Source: Clostridia bacterium
Lineage (GTDB): Bacteria > Bacillota > Clostridia > Oscillospirales > CAG-272
DNA length: 51,110 nucleotides
NCBI GenBank assembly: GCA_017481225.1
Contig: JAFUPM010000052.1
Coordinates: forward strand, 1-51,110
Reading direction: 5' to 3'
In this document: positions 24,753-33,601 of the stretch, in pieces
Layout: every line of letters begins with the position of its first letter
How positions within the stretch are numbered: the first letter of the stretch is position 1
Translations under genes and position numbers: made by a program
Notes under the pieces: generated by a model
Seen by the model: only the letters and a program-made list of their open reading frames with translations
Database searches by the model: none
What the model was told of the DNA's origin: nothing

Positions 24753-24781
24753 CGAGCAGCCCACAGAGAAGCTCTCCTACC
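24753..24781 (+). repeat. Exact 29-bp duplicate of the murA 3' end
   Basis: Bases 24753-24781 repeat exactly 24662-24690, which codes for EQPTEKLSY in murA. The copy sits 30 bases after the stop codon, followed by CGCGGCT, a heptamer that precedes the original. Confidence 0.9.
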
Positions 24782-24815
24782 GCGGCTCATAATCCAAAAA
24801 AATTCTCCACCCCTA

Positions 24816-24844
24816 TTGACACACGGAAAAAATAGTGCTATAAT
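24816..24844 (+). promoter_or_regulatory. Perfect-consensus promoter of the pyridoxal kinase gene
   Basis: TTGACA (24816-24821), 17 bases, TATAAT (24839-24844) with a TGC extended -10. Confidence 0.8.
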
Positions 24845-24886
24845 TCATTTATTCTCGGGCGAAAGCCCACCGAAAGGACAAAGCAA

Positions 24887-25726
24887 ATGAAAAGAATTCT
24901 AACCGTCCAGGACGTTTCCTGCGTGGGCAGATGCTCATTGACGGTAGCACTGCCTATTATTTCTGCGGCAGGTGTTGAGTGCGGCATACTTCCTACAGCC
25001 GTCCTCTCAAATCATACCCAGTTCCCGAAGTTCACCTTCTGCGACCTTACGGGTGAAATTGAGAAAATTTCCGAAACCCTCCGCGACCTCTCCCTTGATT
25101 TTGACTCTATATACACAGGCTACCTTGGCTCCTTTGAGCAGCTCTCCCTCGTCTCCGACCTCTTTGACCGCAACAGGGCAGAGGGCTGCAAAATAGTCAT
25201 TGACCCAGTAATGGCTGATAACGGAGTCCTCTATAAGGGCTTCACTCCCGAGTTCGCTAAGGAAATGGCGAAGCTCTGCTCCAAGGCTGACCTCATAGTC
25301 CCCAACCTCACCGAGGCGTCATTTATGCTTGGCGTACCCTATAACCCCGATTATGACGAGGAGTACGTGAAGGAGCTTCTCCGCAAGCTCACCGCCCTCG
25401 GCTGCCCCAAGGCTGCCCTTACGGGCATCAGCTTCGATAAATCCAAGCTTGGCGTCTACCTCTACGACAGCGAGAGCGACGAATACTTCTACTACTGCAA
25501 CGACTATATGCCCGTTTCCTACCACGGCACAGGCGACATCTTCGCCTCCGCCACCGTCGGCGCGCTTATGGCAGGGCACAGCACCGCCTCCGCCCTCAAG
25601 GTCGCAGTAGACTTCACCCTGGAGTGCATCAGATGCACTATGGCTGACGGTAACCGCCGCAGCTACGGAGTGAACTTCGAGCAGGCTCTCCCTTACTACA
25701 TCGAGCGCCTTCGCCGCTTTGACTGA
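24887..25726 (+). CDS. pdxY: Pyridoxal/pyridoxamine kinase
   Basis: A 279-residue ribokinase-fold kinase that makes pyridoxal 5'-phosphate from salvaged vitamin B6. Matching blocks: the N-terminal LTVQDVSCVGRCSLTVALPI, LPTAVLSNHTQFP, YTGYLGS, VIDPVMADNGVLYKGF, VPNLTEASFMLG and the anion-hole/catalytic YHGTGDIFASATVGALMAG with the catalytic Asp. AAAGGA precedes the ATG. Monocistronic, between a perfect promoter and a strong terminator. PdxY and PdxK cannot be separated by eye. Confidence 0.93.
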   Translation: MKRILTVQDVSCVGRCSLTVALPIISAAGVECGILPTAVLSNHTQFPKFTFCDLTGEIEKISETLRDLSLDFDSIYTGYLGSFEQLSLVSDLFDRNRAEGCKIVIDPVMADNGVLYKGFTPEFAKEMAKLCSKADLIVPNLTEASFMLGVPYNPDYDEEYVKELLRKLTALGCPKAALTGISFDKSKLGVYLYDSESDEYFYYCNDYMPVSYHGTGDIFASATVGALMAGHSTASALKVAVDFTLECIRCTMADGNRRSYGVNFEQALPYYIERLRRFD

Positions 25727-25740
25727 CCTACAACAACATA

Positions 25741-25806
25741 AAAAAATCCCTTTAGTACAGCCCGAAGCTCCCTTGCTTCTTTGGCATTTGCACTAAAGGG
25801 ATTTTT
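25741..25806. terminator. Bidirectional terminator
   Basis: Arms AAAAATCCCTTTAGT and ACTAAAGGGATTTTT (25741-25756 and 25792-25806) with a long loop. It serves the kinase gene on the plus strand and the membrane-protein gene on the minus strand. Confidence 0.85.
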
Positions 25807-25817
25807 ATTATCTTAAA

Positions 25818-26219
25818 TTATCTTCTCCGCCTTTTTCCGCCGCGCCTTTTACCGAGTATTGCCGCAAGAGCGTAAACACCGAGATAACAGCCGTAGTTCA
25901 TTAAAGCCGAGACAGAGGGCGCGCCTCCCGTTACAATAACCGAAATAAGGAGCATAACCATCACCACAGCCAACGCACAAAGGAGAGCTATCTTAATACC
26001 GCCCTCGCCCGAAAGCCGCGATACGATAAAGCCGCCTACCGCCGCCGCAAGAAGGAGCGAAAGCAGCGAATACAGCCCGACCTTTGCCGTCGGGTCCTCC
26101 GACGCGCTTGCCAGGGCAGCCCCTATAAGGGTAAAGACGGGCACCGAGAGCAGGGATAAGCCGAGGCAGGGAAGAAAGCCTATATGGGCGCCACTGCACC
26201 GTATCCTGTTAAATTTCAT
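25818..26219 (-). CDS. TIGR04086-like small membrane protein
   Basis: A 133-residue protein with four hydrophobic segments (about residues 13-37, 48-67, 78-97, 105-122) and a basic tail (GKRRGGKRRRR). The size, topology and position after yajC match the TIGR04086 membrane protein family of Clostridia, of unknown function. Start at ATG 26219 with AAAGGGGG upstream; the GTG at 26237 has no site. A terminator separates it from yajC. Confidence 0.65.
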   Translation of the reverse strand: MKFNRIRCSGAHIGFLPCLGLSLLSVPVFTLIGAALASASEDPTAKVGLYSLLSLLLAAAVGGFIVSRLSGEGGIKIALLCALAVVMVMLLISVIVTGGAPSVSALMNYGCYLGVYALAAILGKRRGGKRRRR

Positions 26220-26251
26220 ATTATACCCCCTTTTCACGGGGGAATAGAAAA

Positions 26252-26288
26252 GCCCCCGAATAAGTCCTATAAGAGCATATTCGGGAGC
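26252..26288 (-). terminator. Terminator after yajC
   Basis: Minus-strand hairpin of 11 pairs (plus arms 26252-26262 and 26278-26288) followed by CTTTTCTATT. Confidence 0.85.
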
Positions 26289-26316
26289 CTTGTCTTTTAT
26301 GAGCTTTTCTTAAAAA

Positions 26317-26697
26317 TTATTTCTCCTCGGTCTCGGGAGCCTCTACAGCCTCTGCGGGCTCCTTAGCAGCCTCCTTGGTCTCGAGGATGGTTGCAGCAAT
26401 ATCAGCCGCCTTAACGTCAACGGACCTGATAGCGCCTCTGAGGAAACGGATTTTGGTCTTGTCCTTGGTGGTCTCAAGCACGAAGGTCTCGCCCTTGATA
26501 GATACGACCTTACCGATAATACCGCCGATAGTGGTTACCTCATCGCCTACAGCGAGAGCGTCGCGCATAGCAGCATCCTTCTTCTCCTGCTTTTTCTGAG
26601 GACGAATCATGAAGAAGTAGAGGAATACGAACATAAGCGCAACCATACCGAGAGTCATCCAGAGGTCGCCGCCTCCACCTGAAAGTAAAAAGTTCAT
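26317..26697 (-). CDS. yajC: Preprotein translocase accessory subunit YajC
   Basis: A 126-residue single-span membrane protein of the SecDF-YajC complex that assists SecYEG. The hydrophobic helix MTLGMVALMFVFLYFFMIRP ends in the diagnostic IRPQKKQEKK, followed by the conserved cytoplasmic GDEVTTIGGIIGKVVSIKGE. A 30-residue Ala/Glu tail closes it. The ATG at 26697 has GGAG seven bases upstream. secD and secF are not adjacent. Confidence 0.96.
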   Translation of the reverse strand: MNFLLSGGGGDLWMTLGMVALMFVFLYFFMIRPQKKQEKKDAAMRDALAVGDEVTTIGGIIGKVVSIKGETFVLETTKDKTKIRFLRGAIRSVDVKAADIAATILETKEAAKEPAEAVEAPETEEK

Positions 26698-26794
26698 TGC
26701 TAATCTCCAATCTAAAAATTAAATTTTATTACTTTATTATTTTACACGGAAAATATGAATAATTCGAGGATATAAGTAAAATTTTTTCCTTAAA

Positions 26795-29700
26795 TTACTT
26801 TGCGGACTTCGGTCTGTTCTTTTCCGCAAGAGTTGTGATAGTCTTTATGACACGGGTGGGTGAAATCCACCAGTCGCGGCACCATACTCTCAGCACCGTC
26901 CAGCCTCTCGCCTCAAGGAACCTGGGCTTGTAAACGTCGCGCTCCATAGAGGAACTGGAGGAAGCAAAGGCGTCCTTATCAAGCTCCACGCCAACAAGGT
27001 ATTTGTCATTTTCCTCGTCATATACTGCAAGAGAAATGCGGTTGTTTCTGTTTCCGAGTCCCGTATGTACCTTGTATCCCAGCTTCTCAAGCCTCTCCTT
27101 TATCTGCTCCTCAACCTCAGCTACGGGGCGAAGCATACTCTCCGCCTTCTTCTCCGAGGGGTCAAGAGAGGTAAGCACAGCCCTCGCGTGGTCGGGGTCG
27201 TTCTCCGCAACCGCGCGCACGTAGGTGAGATATTGGCGCAAAAGCTTCGGACCGAGATGCTTCGAGGTATCAACCTTAAGGTCCTCGGGCTCAATGCTCG
27301 TAACGACTATTATCTTTGATTTCGCTCTCGTTATAGCAACGTTAAGTCTGTTCTCACCGCCCTCGGTGGAAAGAGAACCGAAGTTGGTATACAGCTTTCC
27401 TGCCTCGTTGGGAGCGTAGCCGATAGAGAAGATAATTATATCTCTCTCATCACCCTGTACGTTCTCAAGGTTCTTTATGAACAAGCTGGTATCCTCACCG
27501 TTGTCCATTCTGTATTTTTCCTTGTTAACGGCTGAACGGAAGTCCGCGTCGCGGCGAGCCTCCTTGTCGATAGCGTCGGCAATACAGGTCTGCTGGTCGC
27601 TGTTAAAGGTAATGATACCGATACTCTCGTTATTCTTACGGGTCAGGAATATGTGCTTAAGAAGCTGCACAATCTTCTCCGCCTCAACGGGGTTGGTACG
27701 GTCCACCCACTTGCCCTTGACCTTGTAACGCTCAATAGGACGGCTGCTTTTGTTAGTCGAAATATTGGGAGCTATCTGCAGGTTAGAGGAGTAGAACGCG
27801 CTGTTGGAGAAGTCTATCAGCTCCTGGTGACGGCTTCTGTAGTGGTAGGTGAGGTTGGCGCTGTCATATCTTGCCACAGCAAGGTCAAGTAAGCTCTCCA
27901 CCTCAAGCGCCGCCTGAACCGAGTAGTCGTCCTGGTTCTCGGGGTCGGAGCCCATATAACGCTTCATAAAGGTAGCGGAGGGACGGAGCTGCTTCGCGTC
28001 TCCCGCAACGACGATATTCTTACCGCGGTATATTGTGGGAATGGTGCTTTCTATGAATACCTGGGACGCCTCGTCGAAGATAACCACGTCGAAAAGATTT
28101 TTCTTAAGCGGCAACAGAGAGGAAACGTTCTCGGGCGAAAGCAGCCAGCAGGGGAACAGAGCGAGAATAAAATCGCCGTACACGTCCATAGTCTGTCTGA
28201 TAGGCCAGAATTTCTGCTCCTTTGATATCTGGTAAAGGAAGTCCTTGCCGTTGCTTGCCGACTCGAACAGCTCTCTGTACTCGCGGCTGTTCTTTCCCGC
28301 GCAAATCTTATAAGCTATGCCGAGCTGCTGCTCCTTCAGCTTGTAGATACGGGAGGTTATGTTGACGAAGTCCACGGTCTTTGCCAGCTCGTCCTTGCAC
28401 TCCTCCTCGTAGCGGATAACCTCGTGGTAAATACGAAGCACGGGTATTTTATTGATTATGTCGAGATAATTCTGATAGTTGCGGCTGGAAACGTAGGCAA
28501 AGTTAAGTATTGCAAGCATCGTTTTGTCAAGAGAGCTGACGAGCTTACTTACGTCGCGCAACGTTATGTAGTTATCTAACGCCTCGTTTACAAGCTTGAT
28601 ATACGAGGTGTTACCCCTCAGTATATTGTCTATAACCGAGATATAACCGTCACGGGTCATAACTCTGTTTAAACAGTCGTATTCGGAAACGAACTCCTCA
28701 ATTGCCGCAAGAGTGTCGCGGAAGCCCTGTCGCATCTCACGGCGCCGCTTACCCGAGCCAAAGCCCGAGCCGTTCTCCACCTTATCCGAGAGCTTTACGA
28801 CCTCCTCGAGGTTTTTCTTGCTGCCTATGTGGGAGTAATACGCCAGCACCTGACGCGTGTACGGATACTTCGAGATGTTGAACAGACCCTTACGGGATTT
28901 CTGTATTTCCTCAAGCAGTCCCTTCACCTCGCTGAGCGTCCTTATATCAAGGTCGGGGCGCATTGTGTCGATAAGGGGATTTTTCTCCTTCGCCTGCATA
29001 AAGGCGTAATACATCTCATCAAGATTTTTTGCCTTGATTGTGAAAAGCGCGTTGGACAGCTCCTTGTAATTAGGAGTCATAACCTCAGCCTTCTCAATCA
29101 TCTTAAGGTAAATATTGTATTCAGAGGTATTCTTTCCCAGCATATAGGAGGACGAATACATCTCCGAGAGGGAAAGCCCGAAGGGACGCTTGTCGTTTAA
29201 GGTGTGGTAAATGCCGTCCAGAGTAGCCTCCTCTGCGGCAATCCTTTTTTCAAGCTCGTCATACTCTGCCTGCAGAGCCTGGAGGTCAACGAGGCTGTCC
29301 ACCTCGTCCTTCTGATGGGCGGCAAAGCACCTCTCGTAGAAGCCCTTTTTCTCCTTGGCCTCGTCGGTGACGTACATAGCCTTCTCATTGAGCATACCCA
29401 GACGGGAATATACAACGTCAAGCGCCGCCTTCTTCTGCGACACAACCAGAACGCGCTTATCCTTGGATATAGCGTCGGTGATAATGTTAACTATAGTTTG
29501 AGATTTACCCGTGCCGGGAGGTCCGTAAATGACCATATTACCGCACGCGTCAACCTTCTTTACAACCTCGGACTGCGCGTAGTCCAGCATCTTTACGATG
29601 TAGCTGTGAGGCAGCCCCGCCTTTTTAGCCTTCTTCTGCGCCTTTTCTCTGGATTTCTGCTTTGCGCGCTCCAGAGCCTGTATGCGCTTTGCGCCGCGCT

Positions 29701-30613
29701 TGCCGCCGGTGCGGAGAAGCTCGTTTATGGCGTCGTTTGTAAGGTTTTTCTTTTCAAGAAGAGAGTAATCGTTATAAATAGAGTTGGAAAGAGGGAAGCG
29801 AGCCATAACAGCGGCGTATCTTACGGAAAGCTCGCCCTTGGGCTCGGGCTCCTTAAATCTGCCGTAGTTATAGATATGCTTCGAGTTGTTGCACTCAATC
29901 TTTATCCTCGCGCGGTTCAGATAATCAACAATCTGCTTTACGCTCTTGAAGGAGGATAAGTCATCGAAATCAAGCTCCAGCTCGTCAATATTCAACTTTT
30001 TTGCCTGCGCGTAGGCGTAAATCAAAGCGCGGTTGAGCTGTATGTTCTCCGACTCGTTGAGCCTTATCTCAACGGTGCTTTCGTCGGGCATCTCAATCTT
30101 AACGGGGAAGAGAAGCAAGGGTGCCTTAATCATAGTCTTGATAGCGCCGTGATTGATAGAGCCGAAGACGAAGGGATAGCCGATATACAGCTCGTATCTG
30201 CCCGTCTCCTTTTCAATTTCCTCAATCTCGCGGCTAAGCTCCTTGATTTTGGCTATTTCACTTTCCACAACCCTTGCGCTGTCAGCGGCGGTGTGCTTTG
30301 CGTGCTTTGCCTCTGCGCGTGCAGCCTCCTCCTCGGTCATCTCCGAGGTGTCGGGTGCGTTCTTTGACCTTGCGGGAAGTCCTATATTTTTTACTATTTC
30401 TTTAGTCTCATCCTCACTTATGAGGGTGAGAGGATATTTCGTTTTAGACCACAGGAACTCAACAAGCTCCGCGACCTTATCGTCGCGCCCTTCGAAAAGC
30501 TTACCTATGTCGTATGCGCCCTTTCTTACAACGTTCTTGAGATAAAGGCATCTGTTGTTTCCGCCTATTTCGATAAGGCGCTCTTTGTAGTAGGTATAAA
30601 TACCCTTTCCCAT
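26795..30613 (-). CDS. Large SF1 helicase with DUF4011-like N-terminus and Vsr-like nuclease C-terminus
   Basis: A 1272-residue UPF1/DNA2-type superfamily 1 helicase. The N-terminal region (YYKERLIEIGGNNRCLYLKN onward) resembles DUF4011. Walker A is VIYGPPGTGKSQTIVNII (about residue 360), Walker B DVVIFDEASQVFIEST (about 840), motif III AGDAKQLRPS, and motif VI LNVAITRAKSKIIVV (about 1090). The end (about 1170-1255; IKERLEKLGYKV, VGVELDKDAF, RDVYKPRFLEARGWTVLRVW) looks like the Vsr/MTES_1575 endonuclease domain. DUF4011-helicase-Vsr proteins include the single-gene anti-phage system Hhe, so defence is a reasonable inference. The start is ATG 30613 with GGAG upstream. Confidence 0.8.
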   Translation of the reverse strand: MGKGIYTYYKERLIEIGGNNRCLYLKNVVRKGAYDIGKLFEGRDDKVAELVEFLWSKTKYPLTLISEDETKEIVKNIGLPARSKNAPDTSEMTEEEAARAEAKHAKHTAADSARVVESEIAKIKELSREIEEIEKETGRYELYIGYPFVFGSINHGAIKTMIKAPLLLFPVKIEMPDESTVEIRLNESENIQLNRALIYAYAQAKKLNIDELELDFDDLSSFKSVKQIVDYLNRARIKIECNNSKHIYNYGRFKEPEPKGELSVRYAAVMARFPLSNSIYNDYSLLEKKNLTNDAINELLRTGGKRGAKRIQALERAKQKSREKAQKKAKKAGLPHSYIVKMLDYAQSEVVKKVDACGNMVIYGPPGTGKSQTIVNIITDAISKDKRVLVVSQKKAALDVVYSRLGMLNEKAMYVTDEAKEKKGFYERCFAAHQKDEVDSLVDLQALQAEYDELEKRIAAEEATLDGIYHTLNDKRPFGLSLSEMYSSSYMLGKNTSEYNIYLKMIEKAEVMTPNYKELSNALFTIKAKNLDEMYYAFMQAKEKNPLIDTMRPDLDIRTLSEVKGLLEEIQKSRKGLFNISKYPYTRQVLAYYSHIGSKKNLEEVVKLSDKVENGSGFGSGKRRREMRQGFRDTLAAIEEFVSEYDCLNRVMTRDGYISVIDNILRGNTSYIKLVNEALDNYITLRDVSKLVSSLDKTMLAILNFAYVSSRNYQNYLDIINKIPVLRIYHEVIRYEEECKDELAKTVDFVNITSRIYKLKEQQLGIAYKICAGKNSREYRELFESASNGKDFLYQISKEQKFWPIRQTMDVYGDFILALFPCWLLSPENVSSLLPLKKNLFDVVIFDEASQVFIESTIPTIYRGKNIVVAGDAKQLRPSATFMKRYMGSDPENQDDYSVQAALEVESLLDLAVARYDSANLTYHYRSRHQELIDFSNSAFYSSNLQIAPNISTNKSSRPIERYKVKGKWVDRTNPVEAEKIVQLLKHIFLTRKNNESIGIITFNSDQQTCIADAIDKEARRDADFRSAVNKEKYRMDNGEDTSLFIKNLENVQGDERDIIIFSIGYAPNEAGKLYTNFGSLSTEGGENRLNVAITRAKSKIIVVTSIEPEDLKVDTSKHLGPKLLRQYLTYVRAVAENDPDHARAVLTSLDPSEKKAESMLRPVAEVEEQIKERLEKLGYKVHTGLGNRNNRISLAVYDEENDKYLVGVELDKDAFASSSSSMERDVYKPRFLEARGWTVLRVWCRDWWISPTRVIKTITTLAEKNRPKSAK

Positions 30614-30779
30614 CCTTTTTCTCCTGTTCTGCTTTATGTCTTGCCGACGTTTGTCGGTCCGAAATTTTAAGTTATCTATGCCCGCGCCAAAGCCGCGAGC
30701 CAAAGCAAAAGACCCCAAAATGTATACTTAAGTGTACTTTTGCAAAAATATCTTTAAAAAATATTTTTATACAACAATA

Positions 30780-30808
30780 AGTATACCACAACCGTGTCAA
30801 AAAATCAA
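30780..30808 (-). promoter_or_regulatory. Helicase promoter
   Basis: Minus strand: TTGATT (30803-30808), 17-base spacer, TATACT (30780-30785) with TGG extended -10. Gives a leader of about 160 bases. Confidence 0.6.
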
Positions 30809-30870
30809 CATTAAAACCAAATAATTTTTGAAGTTTTCTCCAAAAATCAGGAAAAAAATCGCTAACGCTA

Positions 30871-30899
30871 TTGTAAAATTCCGCATACTATGGTAAAAT
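30871..30899 (+). promoter_or_regulatory. cysE promoter
   Basis: TTGTAA (30871-30876), 17 bases, TAAAAT (30894-30899) with TGG extended -10. The in-frame ATG at 30898 lies in the -10 box and so cannot be the start codon of this transcript. Confidence 0.6.
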
Positions 30900-30930
30900 G
30901 AGAAATAATCACGCAAAAAGGAGACTTCAA

Positions 30931-31788
30931 ATGGTTAAAGGTGACGCTAGACTGTCGGGTGTCGCAAGCGAGCTTGACAAGGTCGGAATAGATAACTACG
31001 GATATTTTAAAAGACATTCGGTTATGGTGCCGTCAAGAGGCGGAGTTATATCCATAATCAAGAAAATGCAGAGCATAATTTTCCCCGATTACTTCCGCCT
31101 TGAGGACAGTATTATTAAATCTGCAGACGCACTTATGGAGGACCTTTTCGTCGCTCTTAAAAGGCAGATAAGCGCAGCTTATGCATTCTTTGACGAGGCT
31201 GCTGTTGTAGACACCGAGGAGATTGCCTATTCCGTCATAGAAGCTCTTCCCGAGCTGAAAAACAAGCTCCTTAAGGACGTTGTAGCCATATACGAGGGCG
31301 ACCCTGCCGCAACCTCGCCCGAGGAGGTCATACTCTCATACCCGGGCTTCTACGCTATTTCCATATACCGCTTAGCTCACGAGCTTTATCGGAGAAAAAT
31401 CCCATATATTCCCCGACTTATGACCGAATACGCCCACGAGAAAACGGGCATTGATATCCACGCGGGAGCCACAATAGGCGAGTATTTCTTCATAGACCAC
31501 GGCACGGGTATCGTTATCGGAGAGACCACCACAATAGGTGACCGTGTCAAAATATACCAGGGTGTTACCCTCGGCGCGAAAAGCTTCGAGCTTGACACGG
31601 ACGGCAACCCCGTGAAGGGAATTAAAAGGCACCCCGACATCGGCAACGGCTGTATTATCTACGCCAACGCCACCATTCTCGGCGGTGACACGGTAATAGG
31701 CGACGGCGCTGTCATCGGCGGTAACGTATGGCTCACCCACTCCGTCCCCGCAGGCGAGGTAGTCTATTACAGCCCGAAAAACAAATAA
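30931..31788 (+). CDS. cysE: Serine O-acetyltransferase
   Basis: A 285-residue acetyltransferase making O-acetylserine from serine and acetyl-CoA, for cysteine synthesis. The N-terminal helical part (about 1-160) is followed by a left-handed hexapeptide beta-helix with GIDIHAGATIGEYFFIDHGT, GIVIGETTTIGDRVKIYQGV, TLGAKSFELD, RHPDIGNGCIIYANATILGG and VIGGNVWLTHSVP, typical of the CysE/EpsC type. ATG 30931 has AAGGAG eight bases upstream. No CysK in the window. Confidence 0.95.
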   Translation: MVKGDARLSGVASELDKVGIDNYGYFKRHSVMVPSRGGVISIIKKMQSIIFPDYFRLEDSIIKSADALMEDLFVALKRQISAAYAFFDEAAVVDTEEIAYSVIEALPELKNKLLKDVVAIYEGDPAATSPEEVILSYPGFYAISIYRLAHELYRRKIPYIPRLMTEYAHEKTGIDIHAGATIGEYFFIDHGTGIVIGETTTIGDRVKIYQGVTLGAKSFELDTDGNPVKGIKRHPDIGNGCIIYANATILGGDTVIGDGAVIGGNVWLTHSVPAGEVVYYSPKNK

Positions 31789-31800
31789 CCAAAAAACTAA

Positions 31801-31834
31801 AAGCTGCAACCCGACAAAGTTTTGGTTGCAGCTT
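31801..31834. terminator. Bidirectional terminator between cysE and gpsA
   Basis: An 11-bp perfect stem AAGCTGCAACC/GGTTGCAGCTT with a 12-base loop, between two convergent genes, with A-runs and T-runs on both sides. Confidence 0.8.
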
Positions 31835-31841
31835 TCTTATA

Positions 31842-32849
31842 TTATATCACCGATTCGTTTTTGATGCCTCTTGTCATAAGCTCTCTTATAACCGAGTAGG
31901 GGGAACGCCCGTTCTTGATTACCGCGTAAACCGCCTCGGTAATAGGCATTTCCACGGAGTATTTAGCCCGAAGCTCCATTGCCGCCTCAAGGGCGTGATA
32001 TCCCTCAACGACCATTCCAATCTCCGAGAGAGCCTCTTCGTAGCTTTTACCCTGTCCTATAAGGACACCGCAGCGGTTGTTACGGCTATGCTCGGAGGTG
32101 CAGGTGACGATAAGGTCTCCTATGCCTGCAAGGCCGTAGAAGGTAGCCTTATCGCAGCCCATAGCCAGCCCGAGCCTCGTAATCTCGGTCATACCTCTTG
32201 TCATAAGCATAGCCTTGGCGTTATCGCCGAATTCTATTCCGCGGCATATACCTGCGGCAATAGCAATAATATTTTTCAAGGCGCCGCACAGCTCCACGCC
32301 GCGCACGTCCGAATTAGTATACACGCGCATACAGGAGTTCTTGAACGCCTCCGCAATAAGGAGAGAAACTCCTCCGTCCTCGCAAGCCGCAACGATAGAG
32401 GTAGGTAACCCAATGGCAACCTCCTCGGCGTGAGTGGGACCCGACAGCGCCGCAATTTTCCCAAAGGCAACACCTGCATTCCGAAGCTCGTCGGAGATAA
32501 CCTCCGTCATGGTCAGAAGCGTTCCGCTCTCAATGCCCTTGGATGCGTTGACTATAATAGCATCGCGCCCGAGGTAGGGAGCTGCCCGTCTCGCGGTTGC
32601 TCTTATGTATTCGGAGGGAGTGACGAATATAACCATTTCCGCCCCCGACAGTCCACACTCTATACAGTCTGTGTAATTAATTCCCACGGGGAGAATAGCC
32701 CCGGGGAGGTTTCTGTGCTTTCCCGTGCGAGCAAGCTCATCTATTTCGGATTTTATAGCAGACCAGAGGTAAACCTCGTGTCCGTTTTTTGCGAGCAGGG
32801 CGGCGAGAGCCGTACCCCAGGTGCCCGCACCAAGTATACAAATTTTCAT
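31842..32849 (-). CDS. gpsA: NAD(P)-dependent glycerol-3-phosphate dehydrogenase
   Basis: A 335-residue enzyme that reduces dihydroxyacetone phosphate to sn-glycerol 3-phosphate, the substrate of PlsY. The Rossmann motif ILGAGTWGTALAALLAKNGH is at the very N-terminus; other blocks are VIFVTPSEYIRATA, VNASKGIE, ALSGPTHAEEVAIGLPT, VELCGALKNIIAIAAGI with the catalytic Lys, and GLAGIGDLIVTCTSEHSRN. ATG 32849 follows AAGGGG. Monocistronic as far as seen. Confidence 0.96.
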   Translation of the reverse strand: MKICILGAGTWGTALAALLAKNGHEVYLWSAIKSEIDELARTGKHRNLPGAILPVGINYTDCIECGLSGAEMVIFVTPSEYIRATARRAAPYLGRDAIIVNASKGIESGTLLTMTEVISDELRNAGVAFGKIAALSGPTHAEEVAIGLPTSIVAACEDGGVSLLIAEAFKNSCMRVYTNSDVRGVELCGALKNIIAIAAGICRGIEFGDNAKAMLMTRGMTEITRLGLAMGCDKATFYGLAGIGDLIVTCTSEHSRNNRCGVLIGQGKSYEEALSEIGMVVEGYHALEAAMELRAKYSVEMPITEAVYAVIKNGRSPYSVIRELMTRGIKNESVI

Positions 32850-32933
32850 ATCGACCCCTTGGGATAAAATGATTTACACCACTATTTTACCACAAAGGAG
32901 AGAATATTTCAACCCCGATATTTTAAATAAATC

Positions 32934-33227
32934 CTATATCCCATCCTCCATTATGTAGGCAAGGTCTATGGGAGTTGCGAGATTTCTGACAACCTTCTCG
33001 TAGAAAAGTATAGCCTTGCCCGCATCAGCGAAAGCCTCCTTAGCCTTAGCCGAGGTGCTGCCGCCGTCAGCCATAGTCATACTGACCCGTATGGAATATA
33101 AGGGCAGCTTAAAGCTGGAGGTGTTCATACTCTCGCTGACGGTAAGCTCGTAGAGGTATCTGTTCTCTCCGTCAGACCTCTCCTCCCGTCTTATAACGGT
33201 ATCCTTAGTCTTATCTCTTTGCTTCAT
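32934..33227 (-). CDS. DUF6514-like small protein
   Basis: A 97-residue soluble protein. The C-terminal KVVRNLATPIDLAYIMED and the central YSIRVSMTMADGG are similar to the DUF6514 family of Clostridia, of unknown function; this assignment is from memory. The N-terminus is charged. It has its own extended -10 promoter and AAAGGA before the ATG. It lies downstream of the thioesterase gene, after a 374-base gap. Confidence 0.65.
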   Translation of the reverse strand: MKQRDKTKDTVIRREERSDGENRYLYELTVSESMNTSSFKLPLYSIRVSMTMADGGSTSAKAKEAFADAGKAILFYEKVVRNLATPIDLAYIMEDGI

Positions 33228-33281
33228 TTTCTGGTAATCCTTTCCCGTCCCACGAAAGGTGAGACGTATAAGCTCGAAATA

Positions 33282-33287
33282 ATTCTA
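33282..33287 (-). promoter_or_regulatory. Extended -10 of the DUF6514-like gene
   Basis: Minus strand TAGAAT preceded by TGG. No clear -35 box. Confidence 0.4.
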
Positions 33288-33425
33288 CCACAAAAACCCG
33301 AGAGCTGCCGCGCGAAAACCGTAGCCCGAAGCAGGGAAGTCCTCGACAGATATTTCAAACATTGCAAAAGTTGCCAAAGCTAGCAAAACACCGATACTTA
33401 AGCACTGAAATAAACCACAAAAAGT

Positions 33426-33466
33426 AAATCCTCCTGCAAGTCTTGTCGCAAAATGCAGGAGGATTT
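33426..33466. terminator. Perfect 13-bp hairpin, bidirectional terminator-like
   Basis: AAATCCTCCTGCA pairs with TGCAGGAGGATTT over a 15-base loop. On the minus strand it is followed by ACTTTTTG. Confidence 0.6.
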
Positions 33467-33601
33467 GTCGAATTTTTTATTAAAAAAGCCAAATTTTGAA
33501 TTTTCGGCGGTAAGGGAGCAATATCTGCAATGTAAAAGCACACAGCAGCCGCAAAGGCTTCCCTAAAGCCTCCCGTATATACCGAAAAGGGGGACCGACA
33601 C

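Larger units (their letters stand above)
30614..30930. other. Divergent 317-base intergenic region
   Basis: It holds the helicase promoter (minus), the cysE promoter (plus) and a long helicase leader. In the leader, GTATACTTAAGTGTAC (30722-30737) is a near-perfect palindrome, AAAATAT/ATATTTT is an inverted repeat and CCGAC/GTCGG a small hairpin. No gene is seen. Confidence 0.6.
33228..33601. other. 374-base intergenic region
   Basis: It contains a perfect 13-bp stem (33426-33438 with 33454-33466), an AGGCTT/AAGCCT hairpin near 33563-33580 that may end the thioesterase transcript, and the promoter of the 97-residue gene. No credible gene on either strand. Confidence 0.6.

Noticed and set aside
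29204..29959. Long plus-strand frame opposite the helicase gene
   Set aside because: No ribosome site or family features; the minus-strand helicase motifs explain the sequence.
30614..30718. Upstream in-frame start for the helicase
   Set aside because: GGAG at the right distance marks ATG 30613, and the extension covers the structured leader.
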